A stretch of 64,000 nt of DNA from Blastobasis lacticolella (GCA_905147135.1 LR990064.1:14216001-14280000), one strand, 5' to 3'. Positions 11,331 to 22,843 are shown, counted from the stretch's first letter. Notes: generated by a model not told the origin, from the sequence alone. Program-made: numbers and translations.

Positions 11331-11516
11331 TATTATATAGTAAAAACCAGGGGTAAGCAATGCTAGAAATGCAAGGGAGCTGGATGGGTGACCATTTCGT
11401 ATTTGAGGATAGTTAAACGTTGGCACCGCAACGAGTTGGAAACTCGTTATGTGTGCCTCCTAATACTGGTGTTGTACATACCATGATTCTAAGGAAATCT
11501 AGTTCCTGTGCTAGTT

Positions 11517-11572
11517 CATTTTGGGCACATCCGTCGGCTATTTTATGTAACATCAAAAGGTATGTCACGCGG
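11517..11572 (+). repeat. Direct repeat, second copy
   Basis: Similar to 11116-11170 (GGGCACATCCGTCGGC..ATCAAAAGGTATGTCACGC). The remainder of 11340-12080 shows no supportable gene. Confidence 0.5.
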
Positions 11573-12082
11573 CACGCCGCATTACCAGTGTTTTCTTAAA
11601 GCGAACGCATTACACGCATTATTGAACATAATGCCCTCTCCTCTTGAAAGGCGTTTTTTCTTTCCTCATTGATTTCTCTTCGCTATGACGAAAAAAACTT
11701 CTTACTCCGGCATAAAAGGAGTTTCTTCTTTCATCGTTTACTCTACGGCTTATTCCAGTGTTGCATGAGTTTCGCGTGAGTGTTGCAGTTTTGCTAAAAA
11801 TATTAAGATTTCGAAAAATAATTGTGAAGAATTGGCTTGACATAGATTTATTTTTTTAACTGATACGAGTTCCGTATTTTTCATACTTCCGTTTTTCATT
11901 CACTTTGTACCGGCTGGATCTTAGTGAACACCTTGTATGAACCGATAGACCGTATCCTTTAACGTGCAGTTCCTGCAAAAGCGCGCGAGCGGTTCGCGAG
12001 CCGTTGCTGCAACTGCGCATTCGCAAAAGTTGGACGTGCATTAATAATAACTATATATATGTATATGAGATAGGTATATGAG

Positions 12083-12160
12083 AGCGTCAGGAGAGTGGTT
12101 AAGTCAGACACTTATAAGTGAGAGGTATCGAATTCGAATGCCACTGCCGTCATGACTCTT
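12083..12160 (+). repeat. SINE A head fragment
   Basis: Degenerate tRNA-like head: GAGCGTCAGGAGAGTGGTTAAG, then a B-box-like GAATTCGAATGCC and CATGACTCTTTTCTG. Not a functional tRNA: the acceptor stem does not close. Confidence 0.5.
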
Positions 12161-12534
12161 TTCTGTATTATATATTGAATATTGAATTGAATACTAATCG
12201 ATGCTCTTACGATGAGATAAGTATAGGCTCTTTGTTAAAATATTCAATATCTTAACGATGTGAAAACACTACATCAGAATGCTGGTCCATAGCGAAATCG
12301 TACGAGCGTAAAGAGCGTGAAAGGCGTGAAAATTGAACGGTGGTCGACCACCACTCATCCTGGTGGCACGGATGTTATTTTAAATTGAGGCGGTTGTAGG
12401 TAAGTAATATCAGGTGATTTGGAGGTAATAGATATGAACACAATGTATTTTTGTTACTCGTTATCGCAAAGAATACTAACGAATTTGATGAAGGTTTGCT
12501 ATTGTAGGTTACGCATGTGAACAATATATTTTTT

Positions 12535-12800
12535 TTTATTACTTTACCAGCCAGGCATTTGACCGCCATCTCACCTGGTGGTAAATGATGATGCGGTCTA
12601 TGATGGAGCATGCCTGTCTAGGAACAGCCTTTTCACTCTAGCCTTGAAGGCATCCAGATTATATTGATCAGGGAACACACTCGCAGGCAACGCATTCCAC
12701 TCCTTAGCCGTACGCATTATAAAAGTCGAGCCAAAGCGACTCGTGCGGATAGTTGGAAGATCCACGACATAAGGATGAAGCGCAATTTATCAAAGCTATG
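12535..12800 (-). pseudogene. LINE ORF2 C-terminus and 3' end
   Basis: On the minus strand the frame reads a typical LINE C-terminal module: FIMRTAKEWNALPASVFP then YNLDAFK..RLFLDRHA, followed by CACCAGGTGAGATGGCGGTC and a short A-rich tail at the low-coordinate end. Same family as 44085-44525 and 54785-54930. 5'-truncated insertion. Confidence 0.7.
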
Positions 12801-13320
12801 ATTGAAAACCTTGATTATCGGCAATAGATTACCGTTTGTCAGTGTTATGTAGGTGCACACTATGCGAAATAGCGAATTTCATATCGCCCTGACATCTCCC
12901 AGTAGCAATAATAATAGTACAAGCTATGCTTCCTGCATGTGCTAGTGGAGGACGCTGTGTGAATTTGTCCAATCTACCATTAGTATTTCAAATTTTGAAT
13001 TTGGTTTTGGATTCGTACCAACCAAGACCAGAACGGTAAACTCTAAAGACTCATCTCTATTCTATATCTCATAGACAAGCGTTGGTGCTACCCAAATATA
13101 TTATGAGTGGGTTGAACTTCATGCAAATTGTCGGCAGGGCAAAGGTTTTAATTCAGTTACATTGATCTATTTTGGGAATCTAACCAGCTCATCATTTACA
13201 TAGTATGTATTTCTTACGTGGTCCGTATGTAGTCGATTTAAATAAAAGTTGAACGATGAACCTATCCATACCTAAATATGATTTGACCGAAGTACTTTCA
13301 ACAAAATATTTAATTTCATT
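12801..13320. other. No gene seen
   Basis: Only a 30-bp trace of the Gly-SINE (CGCTGTGTGAATTTGTCCA, near 12952) is recognisable. Confidence 0.4.
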
Positions 13321-13563
13321 GGCCGTGCGGTGTCAGAGTAAAATAGCACCACCCCTTACACTTACGAGGCGACTAACGTTTTCGATGCAAAAATCCAGGA
13401 GTATCCGTAGACGTAGGCAGCGTTTTCCATTGTTATATTTACAACACTGTGATCTCCAACCCGCCTGCCAAGCGTGGAGATTATGGCAATAACCTCCCTT
13501 TTCGTGGAAGAGGCCCTAAGAACTGCAGTGGACCGTTATGGGCTGTGATGATGATGATGATTT
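13321..13563 (+). repeat. Repeat C, near complete
   Basis: Starts GGCCGTGCGGTGTC, carries AGCACCACCCCTTACACTTA and CAACCCGCCTGCCAAGCGTG, ends GGGCTGTGATGATGATGATG. The (GAT)n end marks the 3' terminus. Confidence 0.75.
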
Positions 13564-13685
13564 AGTTTCATCAAGTCCTTCTTCCTATCTCTCTACTAAA
13601 CTGTCAGTGGGACTGTTTGGTACGGCGGATTTTGTAAATTAATATATATACACTTAAGAGTATATTTTTGGGCGGCGCTGAAATA

Positions 13686-14045
13686 ATAATAATCACCTTC
13701 GCGTTAATGCCACGGTTGTGCTCTCGCGCTCGAGGGCCCGGGGTCCGCCATGACCATGACCCAGGATTTGGCATATCAGGTTACATTGGAGCGACTGCCA
13801 TCTGACCTCCATGGCCCTGCTACCAGGGAACCTGACCAGATTGGATTATGTTTACATATTCAGTCGCCTGAATGTGTAGGTTTCATCACGATGTTTTCCC
13901 TCACCGTAAGAGCAGCGGTTAGCAATCTACTAATGTACATAACTCAGAAAAGAGTCATTAGTACATGCCCGCAGTGGGATTCGAACCCTGTACCTCTCGC
14001 TTACGTGTCGGATACCGTAACCACTCGGCCACCGACGCCCCTCTT
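13686..14045 (-). mobile_element. SINE A, complete reference copy (tRNA-derived)
   Basis: On the minus strand it starts with a tRNA-like head: A box TGGCCGAGTGG and B box GGTTCGAATCC are both perfect matches to the RNA polymerase III consensus, about 40 bp apart, with a GACACGTAAGC anticodon-loop region (tRNA-Ser/Thr-like). A body of about 280 bp follows, ending CGGTTGTG..GCGTTAACGC-type. It is the best template for the other copies in this window. Not a tRNA gene: the 3' acceptor strand is absent. Confidence 0.85.
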
Positions 14046-14438
14046 CGCGAGGCTTAAATATGAAGTTATAACGTGTTTTATTTTTGTTTCAGAAACGCGT
14101 ATCCGCTACCTCATCCGCGTAAAATTCAGTTACCCCGGGTCCCCGCGGGAACCGTATTGAATTTCGGGATAAATTATAGCTTACGCGCTATTCTGAGAGT
14201 CGCACTGGAGCGAATCTGAAACCTATTGGACGAGAAAGATAACGTCTGAATGTATTCAGTCGGAAAATAAGTAATGGATCAATGGATTCAGTGGACATTG
14301 GTGGAGTGAAAGCGTGAGTAGATAGGCTGTTGCTAGGCAGACATGCTCTGTCTTTGGCCACAACGTCAATTACAAGTACATTTGCGGTGAAATAAAAATT
14401 AATACTAGTAATAGCACCACGTCGGTGTGAAAGTAAAA

Positions 14439-14636
14439 GCGTCGGTAGCCTTAATGGCTAGCGTATTCGACTCGTAAGAGAGAGGTACCGAATTCGATCC
14501 CCAGTGTCCCGTGTACCAATGACCTATTGTCTGAGTTATGTAGGTACATTAGGTGCACGTGAGGGAAAACATTGTGATTAAACTAGCACATTCAGGCGAC
14601 TGAATGTGTAACTGGGACAATAACGCTAAGATGATT
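14439..14636 (+). mobile_element. SINE A, internally deleted
   Basis: Head (GCGTCGGTAGCC..CGACTCGTAAG..) and first half are present; after CGACTGAATGTGTAAC it jumps to the family's 3' end GGGACAATAACGC, so about 150 bp of the body is deleted. Confidence 0.75.
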
Positions 14637-14649
14637 TTTTTTTATAAGC

Positions 14650-14870
14650 GGTGCCAATGGAATGGTGGAATGAGCTCCCAGCCACAGTGTTTCCTTTGGA
14701 CTATGACATGGGATCGTTTAAGAGGTATATTAGAGGTCTCTTTAGAGGCGGGCAACGCATTGGTGACTCCTCTGGTGTTGCTGATGTCCATAGGCGGCGG
14801 TGACCACTTTCCATCAGGTGGCCCGCTTGCCTGTTTGTCTGCTAAGTAACATAAAAAAAAAAAAAAAATC
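14650..14870 (+). pseudogene. LINE 3' end with ORF2 C-terminal remnant
   Basis: Same module as 23477-23745: TGGAATG.GCTCCCAGCCACAGTG, ATGACATGGGATCGTT, then TCCATAGGCGGCGGTGACC and GGTGGCCCGCTTGCCTG, ending in poly(A) at 14852-14868. It encodes the last codons of an RT-type ORF2 followed by the 3' UTR. Confidence 0.65.
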
Positions 14871-15170
14871 CCCCCCGAAACACTGTTCAACCAGTCTCAG
14901 GATCCCCAGCGTCCTTACCCAACCTTGGTCAACCTTGCATCGCCAACTGTGTTAATAGACAAATCTACCGAGTAGCGAGATCATTGCGATGCTGAAGTAC
15001 GATTAGTTTCAAAATACGAAACGGTCATCCATCTACTTCACTACATCTGTACAGTCCGTACATGCATTGTTTAACTTTGGTCATCAGTCGGTTATTGATT
15101 TGGTTATCCGATCCGGCTGTTTAATTGCTTTCTTTTTGCATTTGACCTTAATGTTGAAGTAATTACCTAC

Positions 15171-15299
15171 TGCGATGTGTGGCGAAATAATACGCAACGG
15201 ATTTATTAAGTTGTATAATGTATGCTGTTGAATGGCTCTACTTACAGTAACTGCTGAACTTATATGTACTAATGCGGGGTGAGGGGAGGCCACACTACA
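15171..15299 (-). repeat. 3' LTR (129 bp)
   Basis: Begins TGTAGTGTGGCC and ends ACACATCGCA on the minus strand. Carries an AATAAA polyadenylation signal (15202-15207) and a TATA-like CATTATACAAC upstream of it. Identical to 18265-18393. Confidence 0.9.
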
Positions 15300-15309
15300 C
15301 CTCCCCCCT
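15300..15309 (-). promoter_or_regulatory. Polypurine tract
   Basis: AGGGGGGAGG on the minus strand immediately before the 3' LTR's TGTAG; the expected plus-strand primer site. Confidence 0.8.
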
Positions 15310-18245
15310 AATTGAATAAAAAAATATTGCTATGCTAATACATTTTTTATGTCCTTCTATTAACATTCATATAGGTTCTTGTTAGCATGTACTATTAGGC
15401 GATTTACTGCTAAAAACAATAAATTCAATGTTCATAAATGCTACCGTTTATAAATGCTTTTAACTAATCGAACTGTTTACGTTCTATATTACACGGAGTC
15501 TCCAATAAAAATGGTATTATAAAGTCTGATAAATGCAAAGAGTAGATACATGCAATTTTACACAATCATGTTAATATTATATTGATAACTTGCTGAAAAG
15601 TCAGTCAAGAGTTTGTGGTAAGACATAAAATAATATTTCTCTAGTTACATTAGGAGCATTACAAAACTGCAATTGCAACTAATTGTATAAAATTACGAGG
15701 TATCTACCTATATATTTATTCAAAGTAGTCTGTAACTTCATGTTGACCATGACAAAACTATCAGTTAAGGAAAGATAAAAGTGGTTTTAACTATGTCATA
15801 ATATTATAGAGATGACAAAAAAAATTACATTTTAGCTTTTAGCAATAAGTATTCGTTAAAACTAATAATAATAGTATAAACTAATATATTTAAATCACAC
15901 AAAATCAATTTGTAGTTAAGAACTAAGTACATATCTAAACAATTAGTCAAGCATTAATTCGCCATGTTGACAATATATATTCATTATATTATACGAATAG
16001 TCACTTTAAAGAAATTACATCGACATGACACACGCACAGATACCTAAACAAAAAAAAATAGTAGATAGACACTAAATTCATGTTGTTGAACATGAACACG
16101 AACTATGCTTCCCTTCAAATATTTTTATAGTTTATTCATAAGTATATATACTTAATAGATTAAAATATCTCTCTATTTAATCTTTCATACATTTTCCTTT
16201 ATTATGTTCTTTTATTATTTATAAACTTTTTAACAATCATATCCAAAGTCGTCGTTAATTATTATTAGTCAGTTACTTCTCGAGTACTGCTTTAATTTTA
16301 GTAAAGATACACATACTTTTACCAACATTTTTATGCGGTAGCTACCCAGTATACATTTATTCATGATTTATTATAAAAGTACTTTTTACTTTTCATGAGT
16401 CGCGACTCTTTTAATAATTATCATTTATAATCATTTAGTAAGGGATCCTTTTTTTAAGACCTTTTAATATCTCCAACCATTTTCACGGGGGAAAACTAAG
16501 TTCCGGCCATGATCAAATGAAGGATCGGCCCCTTACCGTACCTTTATATTTGTGTATCTCCGATGACTTTGATAGTATATTATACCTATTCCATATCCTT
16601 TTAAAATTTTCAAACGAATCAGAATGATCGTTTAGCAGAAATTCTTGTAACTTATGGGTGATCGGTCCATTTGTCTAATTACTGCTAACCAAATCATTCC
16701 ACATTCTCTCGGTGCTTCTATCAAGCTTCTTTCATAACTTTCCTGAATCTATATATCCATTATACCTTTTCGTTACCGTACTACCTTTATCAAAACGCTT
16801 TCGTTCTATCTTACTTTTCCATACAATACCATAATCACCACGCTTGCCCATAATTAAACCAACAACTACTTATCTTCCGTTACTCACTATAGCCTTTCAA
16901 TTCAATATTACGCACAAACGATGTACCTAATTGTGTTGTGTACACAAAAGGATTTTTAATACATCGTTGTGTATAACAAAAAGACATAACATTGATTATT
17001 TCCATAACATATATTTACTTCAAGTACTTCTTAATATAATCTGTAAAGGAGATATCGTATTTTTTCATACTTTACAAACGTAATAATGTTGTCGGGTGCA
17101 AGTTGCTATGCGCAACCGTGCGCGGGTCTGCGTCGTCAGCATTCGGTGGCGACGTTCTGCATCGCTTGATGGAATGCTTACAACGTGACACTTCGATGTT
17201 TCGTAACACGATATTGTGTTTCTAAGTGCGCTTTGAGCATCTTATTATGAAATTATAATTATGAGTGACCTAGATAATGAAATGCATTGAATGCGATCAA
17301 GAACAAAGGTGGAACTTAATTTCCATTAATGTATGTAATGGCAATACGTAAGAGTTATTTTGAGATATTAATAAGTAGTGAAATAATTTGTACATTGCAA
17401 ATGTTTTAAGTGTTGATAAAAACACTTTTTATTAAGTGGGGTATAGGAATAAGAGAGATACTCATGTCATTTACTGGTTTTCTAGCAACTTTCCTTCACA
17501 TTCTTGCTTCCTAACGCAAATCGAAAGACTTGTGTCAAAAATAATATGCCTGAAGGACGTAACGTCGTTATTGGTTAAAAAATTTTTTTTTTAACTTGTA
17601 ACAGCTCTGTATAGTGCACAATTATTAATTCATTTGTATTTATTTGAACTCTATTAAATTATATCTATAGCGCAATATGTATGTATGTGTGTGTACGTCA
17701 CTTACTGTTAATTACCAATTAGAAAATATTGTCAACATGAGACATGCCTTTACACAGCATAATTACTGCTCGTTACGTTAAGTAAAATCCATTTTTTTTT
17801 ACTTCGCCAAAAGCACTTTCTGCCACTTTTCCGGTATTTTTTCCTCGGGCTCCAACTACCTCGATTCGCTCTCCAACGTCCGTATTTCTTGACTGCGGGC
17901 TCCGTGTCCTGGACACGTTCGACTCCCGGCAGCTCTACATTAATTCATTCATATTATTATATTTACTCTTCTCTCCATTTTCTTCCTCACGATTTTTTTT
18001 TCATAGTATAAAAATATTTCCTGTTTTTTCTTTCCAAATATTAGATTTTCTTCACATAGGTATTTCATTTACTAGGCGCCATATTTTATATGTATTTTAT
18101 TGTTTATAGTTATGATGTTATATTTAACTTATTCAGTCCATTTTCACCACTTTCACTACTTTGTCACTTTTTTTTACTTCTTATTTGCGTAGTTTTATTG
18201 TAGTTAATCATTATTTGTACCGTCTACACAGCACTGCCGCAAGGC

Positions 18246-18264
18246 AGCACTGGCAGGGTCGCCA
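18246..18264 (-). promoter_or_regulatory. Primer-binding site
   Basis: TGGCGACCCTGCCAGTG starts at the base after the 5' LTR. TGGCGACC-type sites occur in some insect Ty3/gypsy elements and fit the 3' end of an arginine-type tRNA; the exact tRNA is inference. Confidence 0.7.
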
Positions 18265-18393
18265 TGCGATGTGTGGCGAAATAATACGCAACGGATTTAT
18301 TAAGTTGTATAATGTATGCTGTTGAATGGCTCTACTTACAGTAACTGCTGAACTTATATGTACTAATGCGGGGTGAGGGGAGGCCACACTACA
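18265..18393 (-). repeat. 5' LTR (129 bp)
   Basis: Base-for-base identical to 15171-15299. Flanked outside by the CTAC target duplication at 18394-18397. Confidence 0.9.
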
Positions 18394-18397
18394 CTAC

Positions 18398-19340
18398 GTT
18401 TAGTTTGTAAGTTAATTTATTACAATAAGTTAATTTATGATAATTTATGATATGGTAATTTTAGTAGCCATATAAAACTTTTTATTTTATTAAGATCTGT
18501 AATTTCTCGCCTGAAACACAAGAATCCTATTATCCTAGTTCAAATGCAAAAAATAAATTATATTTTTACCTTTTACGTGTTTTTGTAGATGTAAAATTGA
18601 AATGTATGTCAAGAAACTGTATTTCTTTAGTGTGGTAGAGCGTTGGTAAAGCAGTAGCTAGTTAATTAACCTACTCGTAGTCTCGTAGATGGCGTTATAA
18701 GTTATTCAAAGATCACGCTATCGTTTAGTAATCAATCCATGGCATGACATATTATAAACAATGGCTCTACAATAAAAAGCCTAGAAATTTCGTCGTTTCT
18801 TTGATTTACTGGTAGGCTAATAATAGCCTACTTAATTAAGTACCTAAATAATTAAGTTACCACCTAAATACTTGCCATACTTGAATGTAATTATTATTTT
18901 GTATGTTAATACTAAAATAAGTTCTTTTGATTTACAAAGCAACGCCATATTTTATCTTCGTTCTTACTTGTTAGAAATTGTCTTATATGTATTAGACAAG
19001 ATTTAATAGAAAATATTGATTTAATTTATTATTTGCTTAATTATATAAAGTGGGACCTTGATCCTCAAACATTACCCTCGACTATCTCTCGTCTTGTCTC
19101 GATCTATCGACTCGACAAAATTATCCTGTCCGTTCAGAGGTAGACTATATGTATAGATACTTCCGAGGCGTCTGCCAATACTACAAATGGCAGGCTTTAT
19201 CTTATCAGCAGTCCGGGCCACCGGAGATGTCTAGGTTGAATATATAAAATGTCCCACAGAAATAGAAAACGTTTTCATTGAGGCTTGCTATTTGCCTAAA
19301 AACTTGTAGATAGGATGTGCGGATTCCGTGGTATCCATGT
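18398..19340. other. AT-rich intergenic DNA
   Basis: No supportable ORF, RNA gene or repeat of the families seen elsewhere. Confidence 0.4.
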
Positions 19341-19349
19341 TTAGTGTTT

Positions 19350-19728
19350 GAATTTACGTGATTCTGTTCGTCAGAAGGCCCACGGTCCGCCTTGACCACT
19401 TGATCCATTATTTGGTTGATCAGGTAATTACAGTGGAGCAACTACCATCTGATCTCCGTGACCCTGTTAACACGGCAATCTGATCAGATTAGGTAATAAA
19501 AAATTCTGATAGTAATAATTGGTTTCTATGGATTAGATCATGGTTACAAATTCAGGCGCCTGAATGTACAGGTTTCAACGCAATGTCTTCCCTCACCGTA
19601 AAAACATCGGTTAGTATTCAACTAATGTACATAACTCAGAAAAAAAAACATTGGTACATTGCGGTACTGATATTCGAACCCGTGACCTCTCGCATTCCGG
19701 CTTCGTCGGCCACCAACGTTCCTAAGCG
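19350..19728 (-). repeat. SINE A, with internal insertion
   Basis: Minus copy with head remnants (GAGGTCACGGGTTCGAATATC on that strand) and body. About 55 bp around 19497-19545 lies between body boxes and is not part of the family consensus. Confidence 0.65.
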
Positions 19729-20278
19729 ATCATTATGATATGATGACAATATATACCTTACATCAATCCATCAGTGCATTAGTAGTATCTGCCTACAGTG
19801 GAATCTCATTTCGATACAGGTTTCAAAGTACCAGGGTCCCATAAAATCATGGGCTCGCCGCATATCGGTTGCCAATACTACGAATGGGCCGGCCTTTAGG
19901 GGTCCAGTTTACATTGACCCGTGGCTATAAAATGAACTAATATCGACCGTACTGTCTTTTGTTTGCGTAGCCGACTATAGTGAAGCATTGGAAGCTCTAA
20001 TTATACTAGACGCGTTCTATCTTATCGGCATCCGAAACCCAGTGTGGTTGAATTTGTGCGGGTAATTTTGTATATGAGGGGTAATTTACCCAAATTGTGG
20101 GGTAATTTCGATTGGTCGGCGGCTTCGGTTTGGTGTTAACGCGATTTAAATTCAACACCTTTGTTGGTTGAATAATGGGATTGCTGACGTGAACCTCTTT
20201 GTTATTATACCTACTAATATTAGAGCTTCAGTTACCTACAAGTAACCACTAAGTCTCTACTATTAGTAGGTCTAATAT
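19729..20278. other. Unassigned sequence
   Basis: No gene. G-rich GGGGTAATT motifs recur near 20055-20115, a small local tandem pattern. Confidence 0.3.
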
Positions 20279-20605
20279 TAGTTACGGTATTCGACTCGTA
20301 AGCGAGAGGCAATGGGTTCGAATCCCACTGCTGCTATGTACCAATGACTCTTTCTGCGTTATGTATATTAGTCGAATACTAACCAATGCTCTTACGGTGA
20401 GGGAAACACCGTGACGAAATCTGCACATTTAGGCGCCTGAATGTGTAAGCAATATCCATGGTCTGGTTCCCAGGATAGCAGGGTCACGCTGATCAGATGG
20501 TCGCTCCGCTGTAATTATCTGATCTGCCAAATCCTGGATCATGGTCTAGGTGAACCCTGAGCCCTCATGGGTGAGAGTACAACCGGTACTTTAATGACAA
20601 GACTA
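20279..20605 (+). mobile_element. SINE A, near complete
   Basis: Head lacks the first bases but keeps CGACTCGTAAGCGAGAGG and a perfect B box GGTTCGAATCC; the body reads to the ACAACCGG 3' end. Confidence 0.75.
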
Positions 20606-20639
20606 TTATTTATTTATTAGGTGAACCTATGAAATTACC

Positions 20640-20835
20640 GTACTGTATGGCGATAACTTAACCGATAGAAAAAGTCAGATAACCCCTGACCAAGTTGACA
20701 TATACTCAAATATTTTCTGAACTACAGAACTGATTTTAATGAAATAAAACCAAGAACTATCGCAATTAAATTGGCTTCCAAATAGAGAAAACCGCATCCA
20801 AAACGGTCGCAAGGAAGGAGTTCCTGGCCATGACT
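20640..20835 (+). repeat. Repeat H
   Basis: Shares GACCAAGTTGACATATACTC-, TTTTAATGAAATAAAACCAAG- and AGAGAAAACCGCATCC-type blocks with 47600-48105 and 55085-55330. Non-coding; class uncertain, possibly the 5' part of a Helitron-like element. Confidence 0.5.
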
Positions 20836-21493
20836 TTCACTTTAACATTGGGTTTTCATCAACATCCCATAATGTCTGTTGAATTATTGAATTTCATTGC
20901 AAATTTTAACGGTAGGAACGGACTGTACATCCATGTTTCTTAAACTTACCAACTAATGTAAGTACGTACATATTTCAATGGCAGAGAAATCTCTTGAAAG
21001 AGCCCGGGATCCCTTATCAGTAGAGATAGGGCAGGGTGGTTTTTGCAGCATCGCCCAGGGACGTACTCAGACCACGTGGACCCCCAATTATCTATAGATA
21101 CTACTAATGATAGACTGAGAAAACAGGTTCATAATATTAGCGATCAATCCTGGCTTCTAGTAGATGAACGCCCGGATACTCGAATGTCTCTTAATTTTGA
21201 GAGCTCTTTAGATACAATGCTATACTTTTTGAATGTCAATTATATAAAAGTGAGAGCATGATTTTCAAAGAGCTCTTAAAGTTAAGAAGCATTTCTAATT
21301 TTTCGGGCGAAAATATCTTACACTTTATTGAACCTATCGTTACAAATTTGTGGTGTTTTGGCTTTATACGGGGGGGGGCTACCATCGGTGAGGTTGGTAT
21401 AGGCCGAGAGGAAGAGAGCAGAGCCCAGACCCAAACTGAGAAAACAAATTACTATGGTCTTTTATTAGCAAACGGTAAATAAGTAACGGACTA

Positions 21494-21530
21494 GCTTTCT
21501 GCCCGCGGCTTCGCCCACGTGGACTATTGT
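21494..21530 (-). repeat. Helitron-like 3' terminus
   Basis: On the minus strand this reads GGGCGAAGCCGCGGGCAGAAAGCTAG followed by T, i.e. a short GC hairpin (GCGAAGCCGCGGGC) just before CTAG. This is the form of a Helitron 3' end. The matching 5' end is not certain. Confidence 0.5.
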
Positions 21531-21569
21531 ACCTATATCATGCGAGGACATTAACTTCTTTTTTAAACC

Positions 21570-21593
21570 TTGATTTATTTATTTATTTATTTG
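21570..21593 (+). repeat. (TTTA)n microsatellite
   Basis: Five to six TTTA units directly after TTGA. Confidence 0.8.
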
Positions 21594-21698
21594 CATGCTA
21601 CATGGTAATACAATGATAGTAAAACTTAAGACGAATTTAACCCTCCATATACCACCAAACTTAACCCTCACACAGCACTCTATAACTAACATAATACA

Positions 21699-21724
21699 CA
21701 TAGGTGTGTATACGTACACACCTA
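21699..21724. repeat. Perfect 11-bp hairpin
   Basis: ATAGGTGTGTA, loop TACG, TACACACCTAT. It overlaps the first copy of the adjacent ~75-bp duplication. Confidence 0.7.
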
Positions 21725-21871
21725 TGTTACAAATAAATTGCTTTAAACTTTACCCCACCTTCACGACCCCCACCCGAGACCGGCCCTGCATACACACCTA
21801 TGTTACAAATAAATGACTTTGAACTTTATTTTATTTCAGGTACCAATACCCCCAGACCCCCGCCCGAGTCC
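21714..21871 (+). repeat. Two-copy tandem duplication (~75-80 bp)
   Basis: TACACACCTATGTTACAAAT starts both copies (21714 and 21790) and GAG.CCGGCCCTG ends both. The second copy alone has TTTTATTTCAG inserted, which creates an acceptor-like site. Confidence 0.65.
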
Positions 21872-21931
21872 GGCCCTGGCGCCCAAGATAAAGCCGGTCC
21901 CACCGCACATCTCCGTAAGCCCGTTTGATTG
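21841..21931 (+). CDS. Possible proline-rich terminal exon
   Basis: A polypyrimidine-AG (TTTTATTTCAG) precedes an open frame reading VPIPPDPRPSPALAPKIKP, then VPPHISVSPFD and TGA. It is proline-rich and codon-like, unlike the surrounding AT-rich DNA. No partner exon was found, and a GTAAGC donor-like site lies inside (21914). It may instead be part of a TE. The first copy of the local duplication contains a shortened version. Confidence 0.25.
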
Positions 21932-22227
21932 AGCGCGGCCGCCCCCGGGACGGTCATAATTCCACCAACGCGGATAGTTCCCTATCTACCACTCGAATGA
22001 TGAATGTGATTGGGTGGATGACGATGGATTTCGGGTTCTATTCGGGTTTGGTGACCATTGAACTGAGCTTGAAGTCGTTGGTACGGGTTCCAGAGGCGCG
22101 AAAGTGGTAGTGGACAGGCCATTTAGAGGCGATATAGGAAATAGAGATGAACGGGCGACTCAGGGAACCTATTCAGAGGGACATCTCGAATTCGACATTT
22201 CTAACCACAAATATATCACTACAAACT

Positions 22228-22400
22228 CGTATATTATAAAACAAAGTCCCACGCTGCGACTGTCTGTCTGCCTATTTGCGATAAACTCAAAAACGACTGA
22301 AAGAATTTTCATGCTATTTTCACCAATGATACAGTGATTCATGAGAACCAAATTTCAGTTCAATTGAACGCCGGGAAAGGGTCTAATTAGGCTTGCAAGA
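22228..22400 (+). repeat. Helitron-like repeat fragment
   Basis: CTCGTATATTATAAAACAAAG, a pyrimidine-rich CTGTCTGTCTGCC tract and GATAAACTCAAAAACGACTG resemble the 5' region of insect non-autonomous Helitrons. Not joined to a confirmed 3' end. Confidence 0.35.
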
Positions 22401-22454
22401 GTCCAGGACATACAAGTTAAAAAAAAAGTTTCCTAGCTCGGCAATAGTGTACAT

Positions 22455-22843
22455 GTCGCAGCCGGATGGTTAAATTAGCCGGTTAACTAAACGGCTAGCT
22501 TTTTGAGCAGTTATTTAGTTGAAAATTTGCCAGTTTTATAAGATTTTAAAGTGATGTTGAAAAAACGATATTGCCTCGAGTTTACGCAGCTCTTTCACAC
22601 ATTGTTCCAATGCTAACCTACCCACAATAACTTCAAAGTATAATAATAGTTTGCAGTAGATTTCTATTCGGTTAGTTTAGGTTAGCATTATGACAATTAA
22701 TGTAAGAGCTCCGTAAACTCGAGGCAATATCGTTCATTTGACTTTACCTTCAAAGTTCATGAATTTGGCCAATTTTCAATTAAATAACTGCTTAAATAGC
22801 TAGCCGTTTGATTAACCGGCTAATTTAACCATTTGGCTGCGAC
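22455..22843. mobile_element. MITE with ~150-bp TIRs
   Basis: Both ends read GTCGCAGCC on their own strand, followed by GGTTAAATTAGCCGGTTAA. Inner arm landmarks (ACGATATTGCCTCGAGTTTACG and its inverse) also pair, so the arms extend about 150 bp with gaps. A right-end fragment lies at 26954-27028. No ORF. Confidence 0.75.

Larger units (their letters stand above)
15171..18393 (-). mobile_element. Structurally complete non-coding LTR retrotransposon
   Basis: Identical 129-bp direct repeats at 15171-15299 and 18265-18393 start TG and end CA on the minus strand. A primer-binding site follows the 5' LTR directly and a polypurine tract precedes the 3' LTR directly. The 4-bp target duplication GTAG (CTAC on the plus strand at 15167-15170 and 18394-18397) flanks the whole. 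The 2965-bp interior is AT-rich with no ORF above about 60 codons, so there is no gag, protease, RT or integrase. It must have been mobilised in trans. Identical LTRs point to a recent insertion. Confidence 0.9.

Noticed and set aside
13960..14043. tRNA-Ser/Thr gene on the minus strand
   Set aside because: It is the head of SINE A; the 3' acceptor strand is missing.
15171..15299. Simple segmental duplication instead of LTRs
   Set aside because: TG..CA ends, primer site, polypurine tract and flanking GTAG duplication all fit an LTR element.
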